The position numbers were made by a program, and so were the translations under genes. Below, one piece after another: positions 1 to 8,591 of a stretch of DNA of 64,000 bases (position 1 is the stretch's first letter; every line of letters begins with the position of its first letter). This stretch comes from RGIG529 sp050950425 (lineage in GTDB: Bacteria; Bacillota; Clostridia; Oscillospirales; Oscillospiraceae), in assembly GCA_050950425.1 (NCBI GenBank), contig JBMNHO010000002.1, positions 124,001 to 188,000 on the forward strand, given 5' to 3'. The notes under the pieces are model-generated. The model saw nothing but the letters and a program-made list of their open reading frames with translations. It had not been told where the DNA came from and did no database searches.

Positions 1-1
1 C

Positions 2-655
2 ATTGCAATGCCCACAGAGGAATTGCTTCAGATCCTGCATAAATTGCACGAAAACTTCCCCATGATGGAACGCGTTACGATTTATGCAAGCCCCAACGGC
101 ACACTGCAAAAGACGCCGGAAGAACTGCGGCAGCTGCGGGAAGCAGGGCTTGGGAGAGCCTATTTGGGTGTGGAGACGGGTGACGATGCTTTGCTGAAAG
201 CCATCAACAAAGGAGTCAATGCGGAGCAAATGTTAAAAGCCGGAAAGATGTTAGTCGAAGCGGGAATTGACCTTTGGACCATTATTTTGCTGGGTCTTGC
301 CGGAGAAGGGGAAAGCAAAACAAACTGCATTCCCAATACGATTGCAATGCTCAACGAAATGAAACCACAACATATTTCTGCTATGACTTATAATCCGGAA
401 CCGGGAACCAAGCTATACCGCGATATTCAGGAAGGAAAATTCCACACCATGTCCCCTGAAGAGGCGCTGATAGAAACGAAGATGTTGGTGGAAGGGATCG
501 ATGTGCCTGGGGTGCATTTTACCAGTAACCATGCGTCCAACTATCTCCCTTTGAAAGGAACGCTGCCGGACGACCGCGAAAAGTTTTTAAATTTATTAAA
601 CGGCGCAATACACGGCGATGTACGCATTCGCACACAAAGAGGTCAGGGCATCTGA
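2..655 (+). CDS. Radical SAM protein, C-terminal part (cut by window start)
   Basis: The reading frame is open from base 2 and ends with TGA at 653-655, so the N-terminus with the CxxxCxxC cluster motif lies outside the window. The visible 217 residues look like the second half of an Elp3/HemN-like radical SAM barrel: GLGRAYLGVETGDDALL is the typical strand-helix element after the SAM site, followed by ILLGLAGEGE and YNPEPGTKLY. This fits the YgiQ/Elp3-like class of radical SAM enzymes acting on unknown substrates. A strong hairpin follows 12 bases after the stop, so this is the last gene of its transcript. The substrate cannot be named from this part. Confidence 0.75.
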   Translation: MAMPTEELLQILHKLHENFPMMERVTIYASPNGTLQKTPEELRQLREAGLGRAYLGVETGDDALLKAINKGVNAEQMLKAGKMLVEAGIDLWTIILLGLAGEGESKTNCIPNTIAMLNEMKPQHISAMTYNPEPGTKLYRDIQEGKFHTMSPEEALIETKMLVEGIDVPGVHFTSNHASNYLPLKGTLPDDREKFLNLLNGAIHGDVRIRTQRGQGI

Positions 656-666
656 TTGCCCTATAA

Positions 667-705
667 AAGAACAAGGTTCCAGTTGAAGGCTGGAACCTTG
701 TTCTT
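667..705 (+). terminator. Rho-independent terminator-like hairpin
   Basis: Perfect 16-bp inverted repeat (667-682 and 690-705) with a 7-base loop, directly after the radical SAM stop codon. The right arm ends in TTGTTCTT. It separates that gene from the promoter at 724-752. Confidence 0.75.
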
Positions 706-723
706 AAATTGGGCAAAAAAACC

Positions 724-752
724 GTGTCAAATGCTTAAAACTGTGATATAAT
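724..752 (+). promoter_or_regulatory. Sigma-A-type promoter for the HD-domain gene
   Basis: GTGTCA at 724-729, a 17-base spacer, and TATAAT at 747-752 preceded by TG at 744-745 (extended -10). The HD-domain gene starts about 80 bases downstream. Confidence 0.55.
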
Positions 753-831
753 ACCATAACATCACGAGGGTTGCAAATCGAATGGATTTTTTGAAATGAT
801 ATCGTTGCAAATAAGCGGAAGGGACAGATAC

Positions 832-1368
832 ATGTTCGGTTTAAAGCACGAAGAGAGGCAGTTTTTTCAGGACTGCCTGGATGATCTTTCGCGCAATACA
901 TTGTTCCATTCAATGGACGAATACATGCAGCACGGTTCCACCTCCTGCTTGTGGCACAGCATTGCAGTCGCCTATTACAGCCTTTGGTTTGTGCATGCGT
1001 TCAGGATAAAGTGTAACCACAAAAACCTGGTTTATGGAGCCCTTTTACATGATTATTTCCTATACGATTGGCATGTACCAAGCGAAATCAACAAAGCACA
1101 CGGGTTTCGCCATCCGCGCATTGCCTTGGAAAATGCGAAGAGGGACTGCCTGCTTAACGAGGTAGAGTGCAATATTATTGAATGCCATATGTTCCCCTTG
1201 ACTCCAAAGCCGCCCCGTTTTCGAGAGAGCTTGGTGGTTTGCTTGATTGACAAGATTTGCTCCTTGGCCGAAGTGTTTAGGCGCAGACCATATCAAATGT
1301 TAAAAAGAGATTTCTATGCAACAATTCCTGTTTCATCCAAAGGAGAACTGCTCCATGATGGTCTGTAA
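832..1368 (+). CDS. HD-domain protein (putative phosphohydrolase)
   Basis: 178 residues. A His in LWHSIAVAYYS, the pair in GALLHDYFLYDW and later His residues in GFRHPR and ECHMFPL match the metal-binding pattern of HD phosphohydrolases; the substrate is unknown. The frame is open from an ATG at 796, but that ATG has no ribosome site. GGAAGGGA at 817-824 lies 7 bases before ATG 832, so 832 is preferred. The last 14 bases overlap the next gene, so the two are probably translated together. The HD assignment is from motif pattern; a loss of enzymatic activity cannot be excluded. Confidence 0.75.
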   Translation: MFGLKHEERQFFQDCLDDLSRNTLFHSMDEYMQHGSTSCLWHSIAVAYYSLWFVHAFRIKCNHKNLVYGALLHDYFLYDWHVPSEINKAHGFRHPRIALENAKRDCLLNEVECNIIECHMFPLTPKPPRFRESLVVCLIDKICSLAEVFRRRPYQMLKRDFYATIPVSSKGELLHDGL

Positions 1369-2167
1369 TTATTTTCTGTGGTTTTTGTCATATAGTTTTC
1401 TGGGGTGGATCTACGAATCCATTTATTGTTCCATTGCCGAAAGAAAATGGGTGAGCCGGGGGTTCTTAAATGGCCCAATCTGCCCGATTTATGGGGCAGG
1501 CGCTGTTTTGTTTCTCACTACACTCCGTGGGCTTCAAAATCCGATTTACATCTTTTTTGCCGGTATGATTTTAGCTAGTTTACTGGAATATATCACTTCT
1601 TGGACGCTGGAAAAACTATTTCACGCTAGATGGTGGGACTATGAACAATTTTTTCTGAACATCCATGGCCGGGTTTGCCTCATGGCTGGCGCTGTATTCG
1701 GTGGGTTTGCGGTGATCTTGATCCAATGGGTACATCCGTGGGCGGAACGGGTGACATACCAAATACCGGAACCCACACGATGGGTTGCAGCAATTGTTTT
1801 GTTTGTCATTTTACTGGCGGATTGTATGGTTACTTTTTTGCGTTTGGTTCAGTTTACCAATAAATTGAATGAAATTCAAATTGCAATGAACGGGTTTTTC
1901 AGGGAATATCGTATGCAGGCAGGTACCATTTTAGCTTCTTTTGCCGAAAAGTTTGAAGGCAGCCGAGCATATACAGAACGAATTCGTTTTTTGTTGCAAA
2001 ACTGGACGTTTCAGGAAAAACGTATTTTACGGGCGTTCCCCAAAGTGCGGTCCCAATCGTTTAATGAAGCGCTGCAAAAAGTGAAGCAGCGTATTCTGGT
2101 GGAAAAAAGAAATACATCAGGTGAAAAAAAGGAAAGCAATCAAGAGCCGACAGAAACAAACAAGTGA
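1355..2167 (+). CDS. Putative membrane protein, CmpB-like (PF06541 type)
   Basis: 270 residues with about five hydrophobic segments in the first 180 residues, then a charged cytoplasmic tail. The N-terminal pattern FLSYSFLGWIYESIYCS, the block GPICPIYGAGAVLF and the aromatic WWDY match proteins annotated as putative ABC transporter permease of the CmpB family, whose real function is not established. ATG 1355 has AGGAG at 1341-1345 and overlaps the HD gene by 14 bases; an in-frame ATG at 1316 lacks such a site. A second member of the family lies at 30615-31193. The lack of a partner ATPase here argues against reading it literally as an ABC permease. Confidence 0.7.
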   Translation: MMVCNYFLWFLSYSFLGWIYESIYCSIAERKWVSRGFLNGPICPIYGAGAVLFLTTLRGLQNPIYIFFAGMILASLLEYITSWTLEKLFHARWWDYEQFFLNIHGRVCLMAGAVFGGFAVILIQWVHPWAERVTYQIPEPTRWVAAIVLFVILLADCMVTFLRLVQFTNKLNEIQIAMNGFFREYRMQAGTILASFAEKFEGSRAYTERIRFLLQNWTFQEKRILRAFPKVRSQSFNEALQKVKQRILVEKRNTSGEKKESNQEPTETNK

Positions 2168-2251
2168 AGATCCTACGAAAACGATTTGAAAAGATGGAAG
2201 GTGCTTGGAGTGAAATCTAAGCGCCTTTTTTTCTATGCATGCAAGTTCCGG

Positions 2252-2280
2252 TTGAGTTTTGCATAAAAATATGGTATACT
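2252..2280 (+). promoter_or_regulatory. Sigma-A-type promoter for ddl-murF
   Basis: TTGAGT at 2252-2257, 17-base spacer, TATACT at 2275-2280. The transcript would start near 2287, upstream of both candidate ddl starts. Confidence 0.7.
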
Positions 2281-2350
2281 TTGCAATTATGAGATTGAAA
2301 ATTTGAGGGGAGACTACGGTGATCAGATCATCACATGTCTCGATAGGAAG

Positions 2351-2366
2351 AAAGGAACGTTCCTTT
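2351..2366. promoter_or_regulatory. Perfect 16-bp palindrome covering the ddl ribosome site
   Basis: AAAGGAACGTTCCTTT reads the same on both strands and ends at the base before ATG 2367. It contains the Shine-Dalgarno-like AAAGGA. It could be an operator or a small hairpin that hides the ribosome site; no regulator is identified. Confidence 0.4.
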
Positions 2367-3410
2367 ATGAAAATTGTGGTATTAGCCGGTGGCTTTTCCG
2401 CTGAACGCAATGTATCCTTTTCCACCAGCACATTGATCTGCAAGGCGCTCCGAGAGATGGGCCACCAGGCTGTCATGGTAGATGCGTATTTGGGGTTGGA
2501 AACGGAGAAACCTTCTGCGTTGTTTGATACATTGCCGCCCCTTTCTCTGGAGCAAATTGAGGAACGGGCGCCCGACTTGTCTGCTGTGCGTGCAAAGAAA
2601 GCCGACGGCGGGCGGAATTTTTTTGGCCCTCATGTTTTGGAAATCTGTCAAGAGGCAGATCTGGTTTTTATTGGGCTTCACGGCCAGTGCGGGGAAGATG
2701 GAAAAGTGCAGGCGACATTTGATTTAATGGGGATCCCCTATACCGGCTCTGGGTTTTTGGGATCGGCGCTGGCAATGGATAAAAGCTTGGCAAAGCAGCT
2801 TGCGGCGGAAGCGGGGGTCAATACTCCAAAATGGGAATTGCTTTCCTACCATCATAATGAGATCCCAGCATTGATGGAGCGGCTCTCCGTCCCTTGCGCC
2901 ATCAAGGTTCATAACGGCGGCTCCAGCATCGGTGTGTTTTTGCCAAAGACAAAAGATGAGTTGGCCTCGGCATTAAAGAACGTGCTGGAATATGGCGACC
3001 GGATCATATGGGAACAGTTTGTAGAAGGAAGGGAGTTTTCTGTTGGCGTGCTAGGGAACGAGTGCTTGCCGCCCATCGAGATTATTCCAAAAACAGGGTT
3101 TTATGATTATAAAAATAAATATCAGCCGGGGGCTACCCTTGAGATTTGCCCGGCCGACCTAACGGAAAAAGAAGATGAAACGCTGCGCAGGCAGGCCCTT
3201 TTGGTTCATCGAACGCTGGGACTTTCCGTTTATTCCAGAGGTGAATTTATCTTGGATTCCCACGGTGAAACATGGTTTTTGGAGGTCAACACTCTGCCTG
3301 GCATGACGCCAACGAGTTTACTTCCTCAAGAGGCTGCGGCCGTTGGAATTTCTTATCATGACCTTTGCAAGACCATTATTGACGCATCGCTCCAGTTGCG
3401 TCAAATGTGA
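2367..3410 (+). CDS. ddl: D-alanine--D-alanine ligase
   Basis: ATP-grasp ligase that makes D-Ala-D-Ala for the peptidoglycan stem peptide in the cytoplasm; 347 residues from ATG 2367, normal for the family. Visible landmarks are MKIVVLAGGFSAERNVS at the N-terminus, LVFIGLHGQCGEDG, the ATP-binding loop HNGGSSIGV and the C-terminal FLEVNTLPGMTPTSL with its metal ligands. GTG 2319 with GAGGGGA upstream would add 16 residues and has the better ribosome site, but family proteins begin at the MKIVVLAGG strand. The product feeds MurF, encoded 22 bases downstream, so the two form a wall-synthesis pair. Confidence 0.93.
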   Translation: MKIVVLAGGFSAERNVSFSTSTLICKALREMGHQAVMVDAYLGLETEKPSALFDTLPPLSLEQIEERAPDLSAVRAKKADGGRNFFGPHVLEICQEADLVFIGLHGQCGEDGKVQATFDLMGIPYTGSGFLGSALAMDKSLAKQLAAEAGVNTPKWELLSYHHNEIPALMERLSVPCAIKVHNGGSSIGVFLPKTKDELASALKNVLEYGDRIIWEQFVEGREFSVGVLGNECLPPIEIIPKTGFYDYKNKYQPGATLEICPADLTEKEDETLRRQALLVHRTLGLSVYSRGEFILDSHGETWFLEVNTLPGMTPTSLLPQEAAAVGISYHDLCKTIIDASLQLRQM

Positions 3411-3432
3411 GAGAAAGGAAATGCAAGAAAAC

Positions 3433-4821
3433 ATGGAACCTGTTACAATTCGTGAAGTACTAGAGGCAACCGGCGGAAAGCTTTTGGGGGATCAGACAAA
3501 TCTGGAACAGTTGGTTTCTGGTATTGATACAGACAGCCGAGACATTCATGAGGGGAGCTTGTTCTTGCCTCTTCTGGGAGAGCGTTTTGATGGGCACGCT
3601 TTCATCGAGGATGCGCTTACAAGCGGCGCCATGGGCGCCTTCACCGTGAGGGAACGGAACCGCTATGCCCAGGGGAAGTATTACATCCAAGTGAAAAACA
3701 CCCAAAAGGCATTGCGAGATTTGGTCAAGTATTATAAAAAGAAGTTTCAGATTCCATTTATCGCGGTCACAGGCAGCGTAGGGAAAACAACCACAAAGGA
3801 CATGATCGCCGCTGTCTTGGGTGCCAAATATAAAGTGCTGAAAACCGAGGGGAATTACAACAATGAGATCGGGCTGCCCCTCACGCTGCTCAGACTGGAT
3901 CCAAGCCATCACTGTGCCGTTTTGGAAATGGGGATGAGCGGATTTGGAGAAATTCAATATTTAAGTGAAATTGTTGAGCCGGACGTTGCCGTGATCTCCA
4001 ATATCGGAGACGCGCACATTGAGTATCTGGAGAGCAGAGAAAATATTTTAAAGGCCAAGTGTGAGGTATTTTCTTTTATGAAGCCGAATGCCACCGTTGT
4101 GCTGAACGGAGATGACCCGCTGCTACGCACGCTGGACGGGCAATATCCGTTTCAAATGCTTTGGTGTGGCAAAGGCGAACAAAACGATTTTCATGCCAGC
4201 GAGATCAGAAGCGACGGAAGAGAGAACACGTTTTGCCGCATCAGAACGCCCCATGCAGAATGGAATGCGGAAATCCCGGCACTTGGTGACTATATGATCT
4301 ACCCCGTGCTGATGGCGACAGCTGTGGCGCAAACTTTTGGCCTGACAACAGAAGAAATCAGTCGGGGCATTGCTGATTTTTCGCCCACTAAGATGCGAAT
4401 GAATGTTTTGCACCAAGCCAACGAAGTTACGATCTTAGATGATGCGTACAATGCCAATCCCCAATCCATGCGGGCCGCCGTTGAAGTGCTGACGCAAACC
4501 AAAGGAGAATATAAGATCGCTATTTTGGGTGATATGTTTGAATTGGGCCCGTTAGCGCCCGTGTTGCATCGGGGTGTGGGAGAATATCTTGGGAAAAAAG
4601 GCGTTGACTGCCTGGTTGCCGTTGGTGAAATGGCAAAGGAGATCCACACGGCCGCATTGGCAGAGGGGATCTCCCGGTCCTTTTATTTCGAGAGTAAGGA
4701 AGAAGCGCTTCCTGTTCTGAACACGCTGCTTCGCCCGGGTTGCACCATTTTGGTCAAAGCCTCCCGGGGGATGGCGTTTGAGGCCATCGTCAAAAAGCTA
4801 AAAGAATTAACAGCGGTTTAA
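3433..4821 (+). CDS. murF: UDP-MurNAc-tripeptide--D-Ala-D-Ala ligase
   Basis: 462 residues, three-domain Mur ligase that joins D-Ala-D-Ala to UDP-MurNAc-tripeptide, the last cytoplasmic step of the muropeptide. The P-loop AVTGSVGKTTTKDM, the block EGNYNNEIGLPLTLL and ILDDAYNANPQSM with ILGDMFELG are MurF signatures. The start is uncertain: ATG 3421 sits directly on the AAAGGAA ribosome site, while ATG 3433 gives a workable spacing and the expected N-terminus. Its end overlaps the convergent mtnA gene by 15 bases, with no room for a terminator between them. Confidence 0.92.
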   Translation: MEPVTIREVLEATGGKLLGDQTNLEQLVSGIDTDSRDIHEGSLFLPLLGERFDGHAFIEDALTSGAMGAFTVRERNRYAQGKYYIQVKNTQKALRDLVKYYKKKFQIPFIAVTGSVGKTTTKDMIAAVLGAKYKVLKTEGNYNNEIGLPLTLLRLDPSHHCAVLEMGMSGFGEIQYLSEIVEPDVAVISNIGDAHIEYLESRENILKAKCEVFSFMKPNATVVLNGDDPLLRTLDGQYPFQMLWCGKGEQNDFHASEIRSDGRENTFCRIRTPHAEWNAEIPALGDYMIYPVLMATAVAQTFGLTTEEISRGIADFSPTKMRMNVLHQANEVTILDDAYNANPQSMRAAVEVLTQTKGEYKIAILGDMFELGPLAPVLHRGVGEYLGKKGVDCLVAVGEMAKEIHTAALAEGISRSFYFESKEEALPVLNTLLRPGCTILVKASRGMAFEAIVKKLKELTAV

Positions 4822-5841
4822 CGCGGCTATCTTCCGCTGAAACGGCGGGTAAAGAACGCCTTGATCTGTAATGATGCCTGTCAGAAGGTGATGGGGGGTG
4901 ACGTCAAAAGCGGGGTTGCACGCCAAAACACCGGAAGGGGCTGTCTGCAGCCCGGAGAAGCTTATCACTTCTTCGTTGCCCCGCTCTTCAATGATGATTT
5001 CACCGCCGTCTTTGATGGAAAAATCAATGGTGGAGACGGGGAGCGCCGTGTAAAACGGGATGCCGTGATACTGCGATAAAATGGCCAGGGAGTACGTTCC
5101 AATTTTATTGGCAAAGTCGCCGTTTGCCGCCATCCGGTCACATCCGAGCACAACCATCTGGATTTTTCCGGCGGCCATCATGGCGCCTGCCATGCTGTCT
5201 GTCAAGACGGTCACGGGAATGTTGTCTTTTTGAAGCTCGTAGGCTGTGAGCCGTGCCCCTTGCAGCAGGGGCCGTGTTTCATCGGCGTAGACCATGGAAA
5301 CCCGGCCTTGCTCGTGGGCGGCCCGTATCACCCCCAGGGCGGTTCCGTACCCCCCGGTGGCCAGGGCGCCTGCATTACAATGGGTTAATATGCCGGCGTT
5401 TTCCGGCACCACATCCGCGCCAAATGCACCCATGCGCCGGTTCATCTGGATGTCTTCTTGGTGTATGGCAATTGCCTCCTCCAACAAAGCGCTTGGAAAG
5501 AAGCCAGGGGATGTTTCATGCAGAGAGTGCAGAAGCCGCTTCATCCGCTGCAGCGCCCAAGATAAATTGACGGCGGTAGGCCGTGCGGCGTTTAAGTCAT
5601 CCATGGCTTGGGATATTTGAGAGACAAACAGATCTCGGGGGCTTTCAGCGTATTGGTACGCCGCAAGCACAACAGCGTATGCGGCTGCGATGCCGATGGC
5701 GGGCGCGCCGCGCACCACCATTGTGGAAATGGCGCTTGTCACATCAGCATAGTTGGTGTATGCTCGCCAGACCTCTTTCCCGGGAAGCGCCGTCTGATCC
5801 AACAGGTAAAGGGTTTGGTCAGAAAAGCGAATGGCCTCCAT
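4807..5841 (-). CDS. mtnA: S-methyl-5-thioribose-1-phosphate isomerase
   Basis: 344 residues. Methionine-salvage isomerase that turns 5-methylthioribose-1-phosphate into the ribulose form. MVVRGAPAIGIAAAYA is the substrate loop near residue 45; ILTHCNAGALATGGYGTALG carries the catalytic Cys, and VLGCDRMAANGDFANKIGTY the catalytic Asp, so both key residues are present. No other methionine-salvage gene lies nearby, which is common because mtnA-like enzymes also serve other ribose-phosphate salvage routes. Convergent with murF (15-base overlap) and divergent from the ABC-F gene. Confidence 0.92.
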   Translation of the reverse strand: MEAIRFSDQTLYLLDQTALPGKEVWRAYTNYADVTSAISTMVVRGAPAIGIAAAYAVVLAAYQYAESPRDLFVSQISQAMDDLNAARPTAVNLSWALQRMKRLLHSLHETSPGFFPSALLEEAIAIHQEDIQMNRRMGAFGADVVPENAGILTHCNAGALATGGYGTALGVIRAAHEQGRVSMVYADETRPLLQGARLTAYELQKDNIPVTVLTDSMAGAMMAAGKIQMVVLGCDRMAANGDFANKIGTYSLAILSQYHGIPFYTALPVSTIDFSIKDGGEIIIEERGNEEVISFSGLQTAPSGVLACNPAFDVTPHHLLTGIITDQGVLYPPFQRKIAALNRC

Positions 5842-5925
5842 TGGTATCCTCTCCTTTTCGGTGCCGACTGTTTTTCTTGATCTTACTCCAATTTATGAAA
5901 AAAATCAATCACAGAGGAACGATTT

Positions 5926-7800
5926 ATGATAGAAATTTCTGTTTCAGGGCTCACAAAGTCTTTTGAGCAGGAGAAAAAGGTTGTAGACCATGTGAGTTTT
6001 CAAATTCACTCCGGAGAACGAGTGGGTCTTGTGGGGCCGAACGGGGCGGGGAAAACCACCGTTTTTCGAATGCTCACCGGCGAGATAGAGCCGGACGAAG
6101 GGACAATTGCCCTTTCGGAAGGGCGACGGATGGGTCTGATTTCACAGATCCCGGTTTATCCGGAAGAATTTACGGTTTTGGATGTGCTGCAAACTGCGTT
6201 TCAACGAGTGGATGCAATGGCGCAAGAATTAGAAGCGCTGACACAAGCGATGGCGCAGGAGACTTCTCCTGCGCTTTTCACCCGGTATGATTTCTTGTCG
6301 GATGCGTTTGAACGCGCGGGCGGGTATGAAACGGACGTGGCCTTGCGCAAAGTGGCTTCCGGCTTGCAAATCCCAGAGCAGATGAGAACGCAGTTGTTCC
6401 AAGACCTGTCCGGCGGAGAAAAAACCAGAGTAAACCTGGCGCGGCTGATTCTGGAAGACACGGATGTCTTGCTGCTGGATGAGCCAACGAACCACCTTGA
6501 TCTGCATGCCACCCAGTGGCTGGAGGAATATCTCCGCTCTTTCCCCGGTGCCGTTTTGGCCATCTCGCATGATCGATATTTTTTGGATCATGTTGTGAGC
6601 CGTGTCATGGAGCTGGAAAACGGACAGCTTTCTTTTTACAGCGGAAATTATAGCTTTTATGTGAAAGAAAAAAAACAAAGGCTGGAGGAACAACGGCGGC
6701 GATATGAAAAGGAACAGGCGAAAATCAGCCAGCTTTCCGCCACGGCCGATCGTCTGCACGGTTGGGGAATACAAAGTGTAAAGCTGCAAAAACGTGCGTT
6801 TTCCATCGAAAAACGGATGGAGCGAATGCGAAAAACAGAACGGCCGAAAAGCAACAAAACATTAAAAGCCCGCTTTGAGGAACAGGTGTTTTGCGGTGAC
6901 GAGGTGCTTTTGACGTATGGCCTTTCGATGCGTTTTGGTGAAAAGATCTTATTTCAGGATTTGAATGTAGAAGTTCTCGGCGGAGAACGGATCGCCATTT
7001 TAGGGGACAACGGAACGGGAAAAACAACATTGCTTCAAACCCTTTTGGGAGAGCATGCGCCAACGGCAGGGAAATACCGATTTGGCCCCACCGTGAAAAT
7101 TGGATATTTACCACAAGTGGTTCATTTTACCCATCCGGAACGCAATTTGGTCGACACCTTGATCTACGAAGAAAACTGCTCTACGCAGGAGGCGCGGGAT
7201 CGTCTGGGCGCTTTCTTGTTCCAGGGAGAAGAGGTGTTTAAGCCTGTTTCCGCAATCTCCGGCGGAGAGAAGTCTCGCCTGCGGCTTTGTATGTTAATGG
7301 ATGATAAAATCAATCTTTTGATTTTGGACGAGCCAACCAACCACTTGGACCTTCCCTCTAGGGAATGGATCGAAAATGCATTGGAGGAATATGCCGGCGG
7401 AATGCTTTTTGTCTCTCATGACCGCTATTTTGTCGACAAGTTTGCGACGCGAGTCTGGCGTTTGGAAAATGGAACATTTACCGATTTTCATGGAAGCTAT
7501 TCTGAATTTCAGGTGGCGGAAGAGCGAAAAACGCAGGTGAACCAAACGGAAAAGGAGAAAAGACGAAAAAACGCGCCCAGAAAAGAGAAAAAGAAAAGTG
7601 TGGAAAAGCAGCTCGCTGCACTTGAGCGAGAAATTGCAGCAGTGGAGGAAACCATCAGAACATTAAATGGTGCGATGGAGGAGTCTTCCTTTGATTATCA
7701 AAAGCTGGAAGAGATCTTTCAAGAAAAAGAGCAGACAGAGCATCTGCTGGAGGAATTATATCAAAAGTGGGAGATACTAGGAGAGGGTACAGGGGCATAA
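5926..7800 (+). CDS. ABC-F family ATPase (ribosome-associated)
   Basis: 624 residues, two ABC domains without membrane segments. Walker A motifs GPNGAGKTT (about residue 40) and GDNGTGKTT (about 365), signatures LSGGEKTR and SGGEKSR, and DEPTNHLD twice. Between the domains lies a basic linker rich in Lys/Arg, and the last 80 residues are a charged coiled coil (ERE-IAAVEETI-EKEQTEHLL). This layout is that of the Uup/YdiF-like ABC-F translation factors, which bind the ribosomal E site; some members protect against ribosome-targeting antibiotics, but nothing here shows resistance. AGAGGA precedes ATG 5926. Confidence 0.88.
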   Translation: MIEISVSGLTKSFEQEKKVVDHVSFQIHSGERVGLVGPNGAGKTTVFRMLTGEIEPDEGTIALSEGRRMGLISQIPVYPEEFTVLDVLQTAFQRVDAMAQELEALTQAMAQETSPALFTRYDFLSDAFERAGGYETDVALRKVASGLQIPEQMRTQLFQDLSGGEKTRVNLARLILEDTDVLLLDEPTNHLDLHATQWLEEYLRSFPGAVLAISHDRYFLDHVVSRVMELENGQLSFYSGNYSFYVKEKKQRLEEQRRRYEKEQAKISQLSATADRLHGWGIQSVKLQKRAFSIEKRMERMRKTERPKSNKTLKARFEEQVFCGDEVLLTYGLSMRFGEKILFQDLNVEVLGGERIAILGDNGTGKTTLLQTLLGEHAPTAGKYRFGPTVKIGYLPQVVHFTHPERNLVDTLIYEENCSTQEARDRLGAFLFQGEEVFKPVSAISGGEKSRLRLCMLMDDKINLLILDEPTNHLDLPSREWIENALEEYAGGMLFVSHDRYFVDKFATRVWRLENGTFTDFHGSYSEFQVAEERKTQVNQTEKEKRRKNAPRKEKKKSVEKQLAALEREIAAVEETIRTLNGAMEESSFDYQKLEEIFQEKEQTEHLLEELYQKWEILGEGTGA

Positions 7801-8555
7801 GCCGTCAGGCGATACGTTTGATCGCAATGAGCTTGATCTTTCTGCTGGGTTTTGCCCTGCAATGTTTGGCCATAAAAGGGCTGCGTTTTTTATGTTACCT
7901 TTGCTGCGGCATTTCCCTTTTGCTTCTTTTATGGAGTGGGCTTGATGTTCTGGAACAACGCGGAAAGAAGAAAACAGGACGCTTATGCAAAAGCCTTTTG
8001 ACTCTTTTTATACTAGCGGGCAGCGCCATGCTCCTCGTGTCCGGGGCGTTTGTTGTTTCCGGCGCGCATACGGAAACAGGGCAAAAGGCAGACTGCGTCT
8101 TGATTTTGGGTGCGGGGGTGCATGGCTCCACGCTGTCTCTTGCGCTGCAAAGCCGATTGGATGCCGCGTTGTCTTATTTGGCGGAGCATCCTTCCCTCCC
8201 TGTCATCGTATCCGGCGGGCAGGGGAGGGGAGAGGATCTTTCAGAAGCAGAGGCCATGCGCCGCTATTTGACGGAACATCATATTCCAAACGGACAGATC
8301 TATATGGAGGATCAATCCCGCAATACAAAGGAGAACATGGTCTTTTCCAAAGCGCTGATGGAACGAGAACAGATCAGCCATCAAACCGTGGCGGTGGTAT
8401 CAAGCGAGTTTCATTTATATCGGGCGAAACGTTTGGCGGCCTCCGCAGGGATGCATGCCGTTGGCGTAGCAGCCAAAACGCCGTATTGGCTTCTACGGGT
8501 CAATTATTTCATGCGAGAAGCGGTTGCGCTGTTGCAGCAGGCGGTATTTTCTTAA
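7767..8555 (+). CDS. YdcF/SanA-like membrane protein (DUF218)
   Basis: 262 residues with three hydrophobic segments in the first 95 residues, then a soluble DUF218 domain. DCVLILGAGVHGSTLSLAL, VIVSGGQGRGEDLSEAEAM, DQSRNTKENMVFSK and VVSSEFHLYRAKRLA are the four conserved blocks of YdcF/ElyC/SanA proteins, linked in E. coli to envelope integrity. GTG 7767 overlaps the ABC-F gene by 34 bases and has GGAGGAA at 7749-7755; TTG 7818 and ATG 7827 are alternatives, so the start is uncertain. The biochemical activity of the family is not known. Confidence 0.78.
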   Translation: MGDTRRGYRGISRQAIRLIAMSLIFLLGFALQCLAIKGLRFLCYLCCGISLLLLLWSGLDVLEQRGKKKTGRLCKSLLTLFILAGSAMLLVSGAFVVSGAHTETGQKADCVLILGAGVHGSTLSLALQSRLDAALSYLAEHPSLPVIVSGGQGRGEDLSEAEAMRRYLTEHHIPNGQIYMEDQSRNTKENMVFSKALMEREQISHQTVAVVSSEFHLYRAKRLAASAGMHAVGVAAKTPYWLLRVNYFMREAVALLQQAVFS

Positions 8556-8591
8556 ATTGAAAGTCGGAAAAAGAGGGAAGGGGCATCACAT

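Noticed and set aside
5253..5880. Several open frames on the plus strand across mtnA
   Set aside because: They lie antisense to a clear mtnA with intact catalytic residues, have no ribosome sites and unlikely protein sequences.
6201..7545. Long minus-strand frames opposite the ABC-F gene
   Set aside because: Shadow frames of the well-supported ABC-F coding sequence; no family features or ribosome sites.
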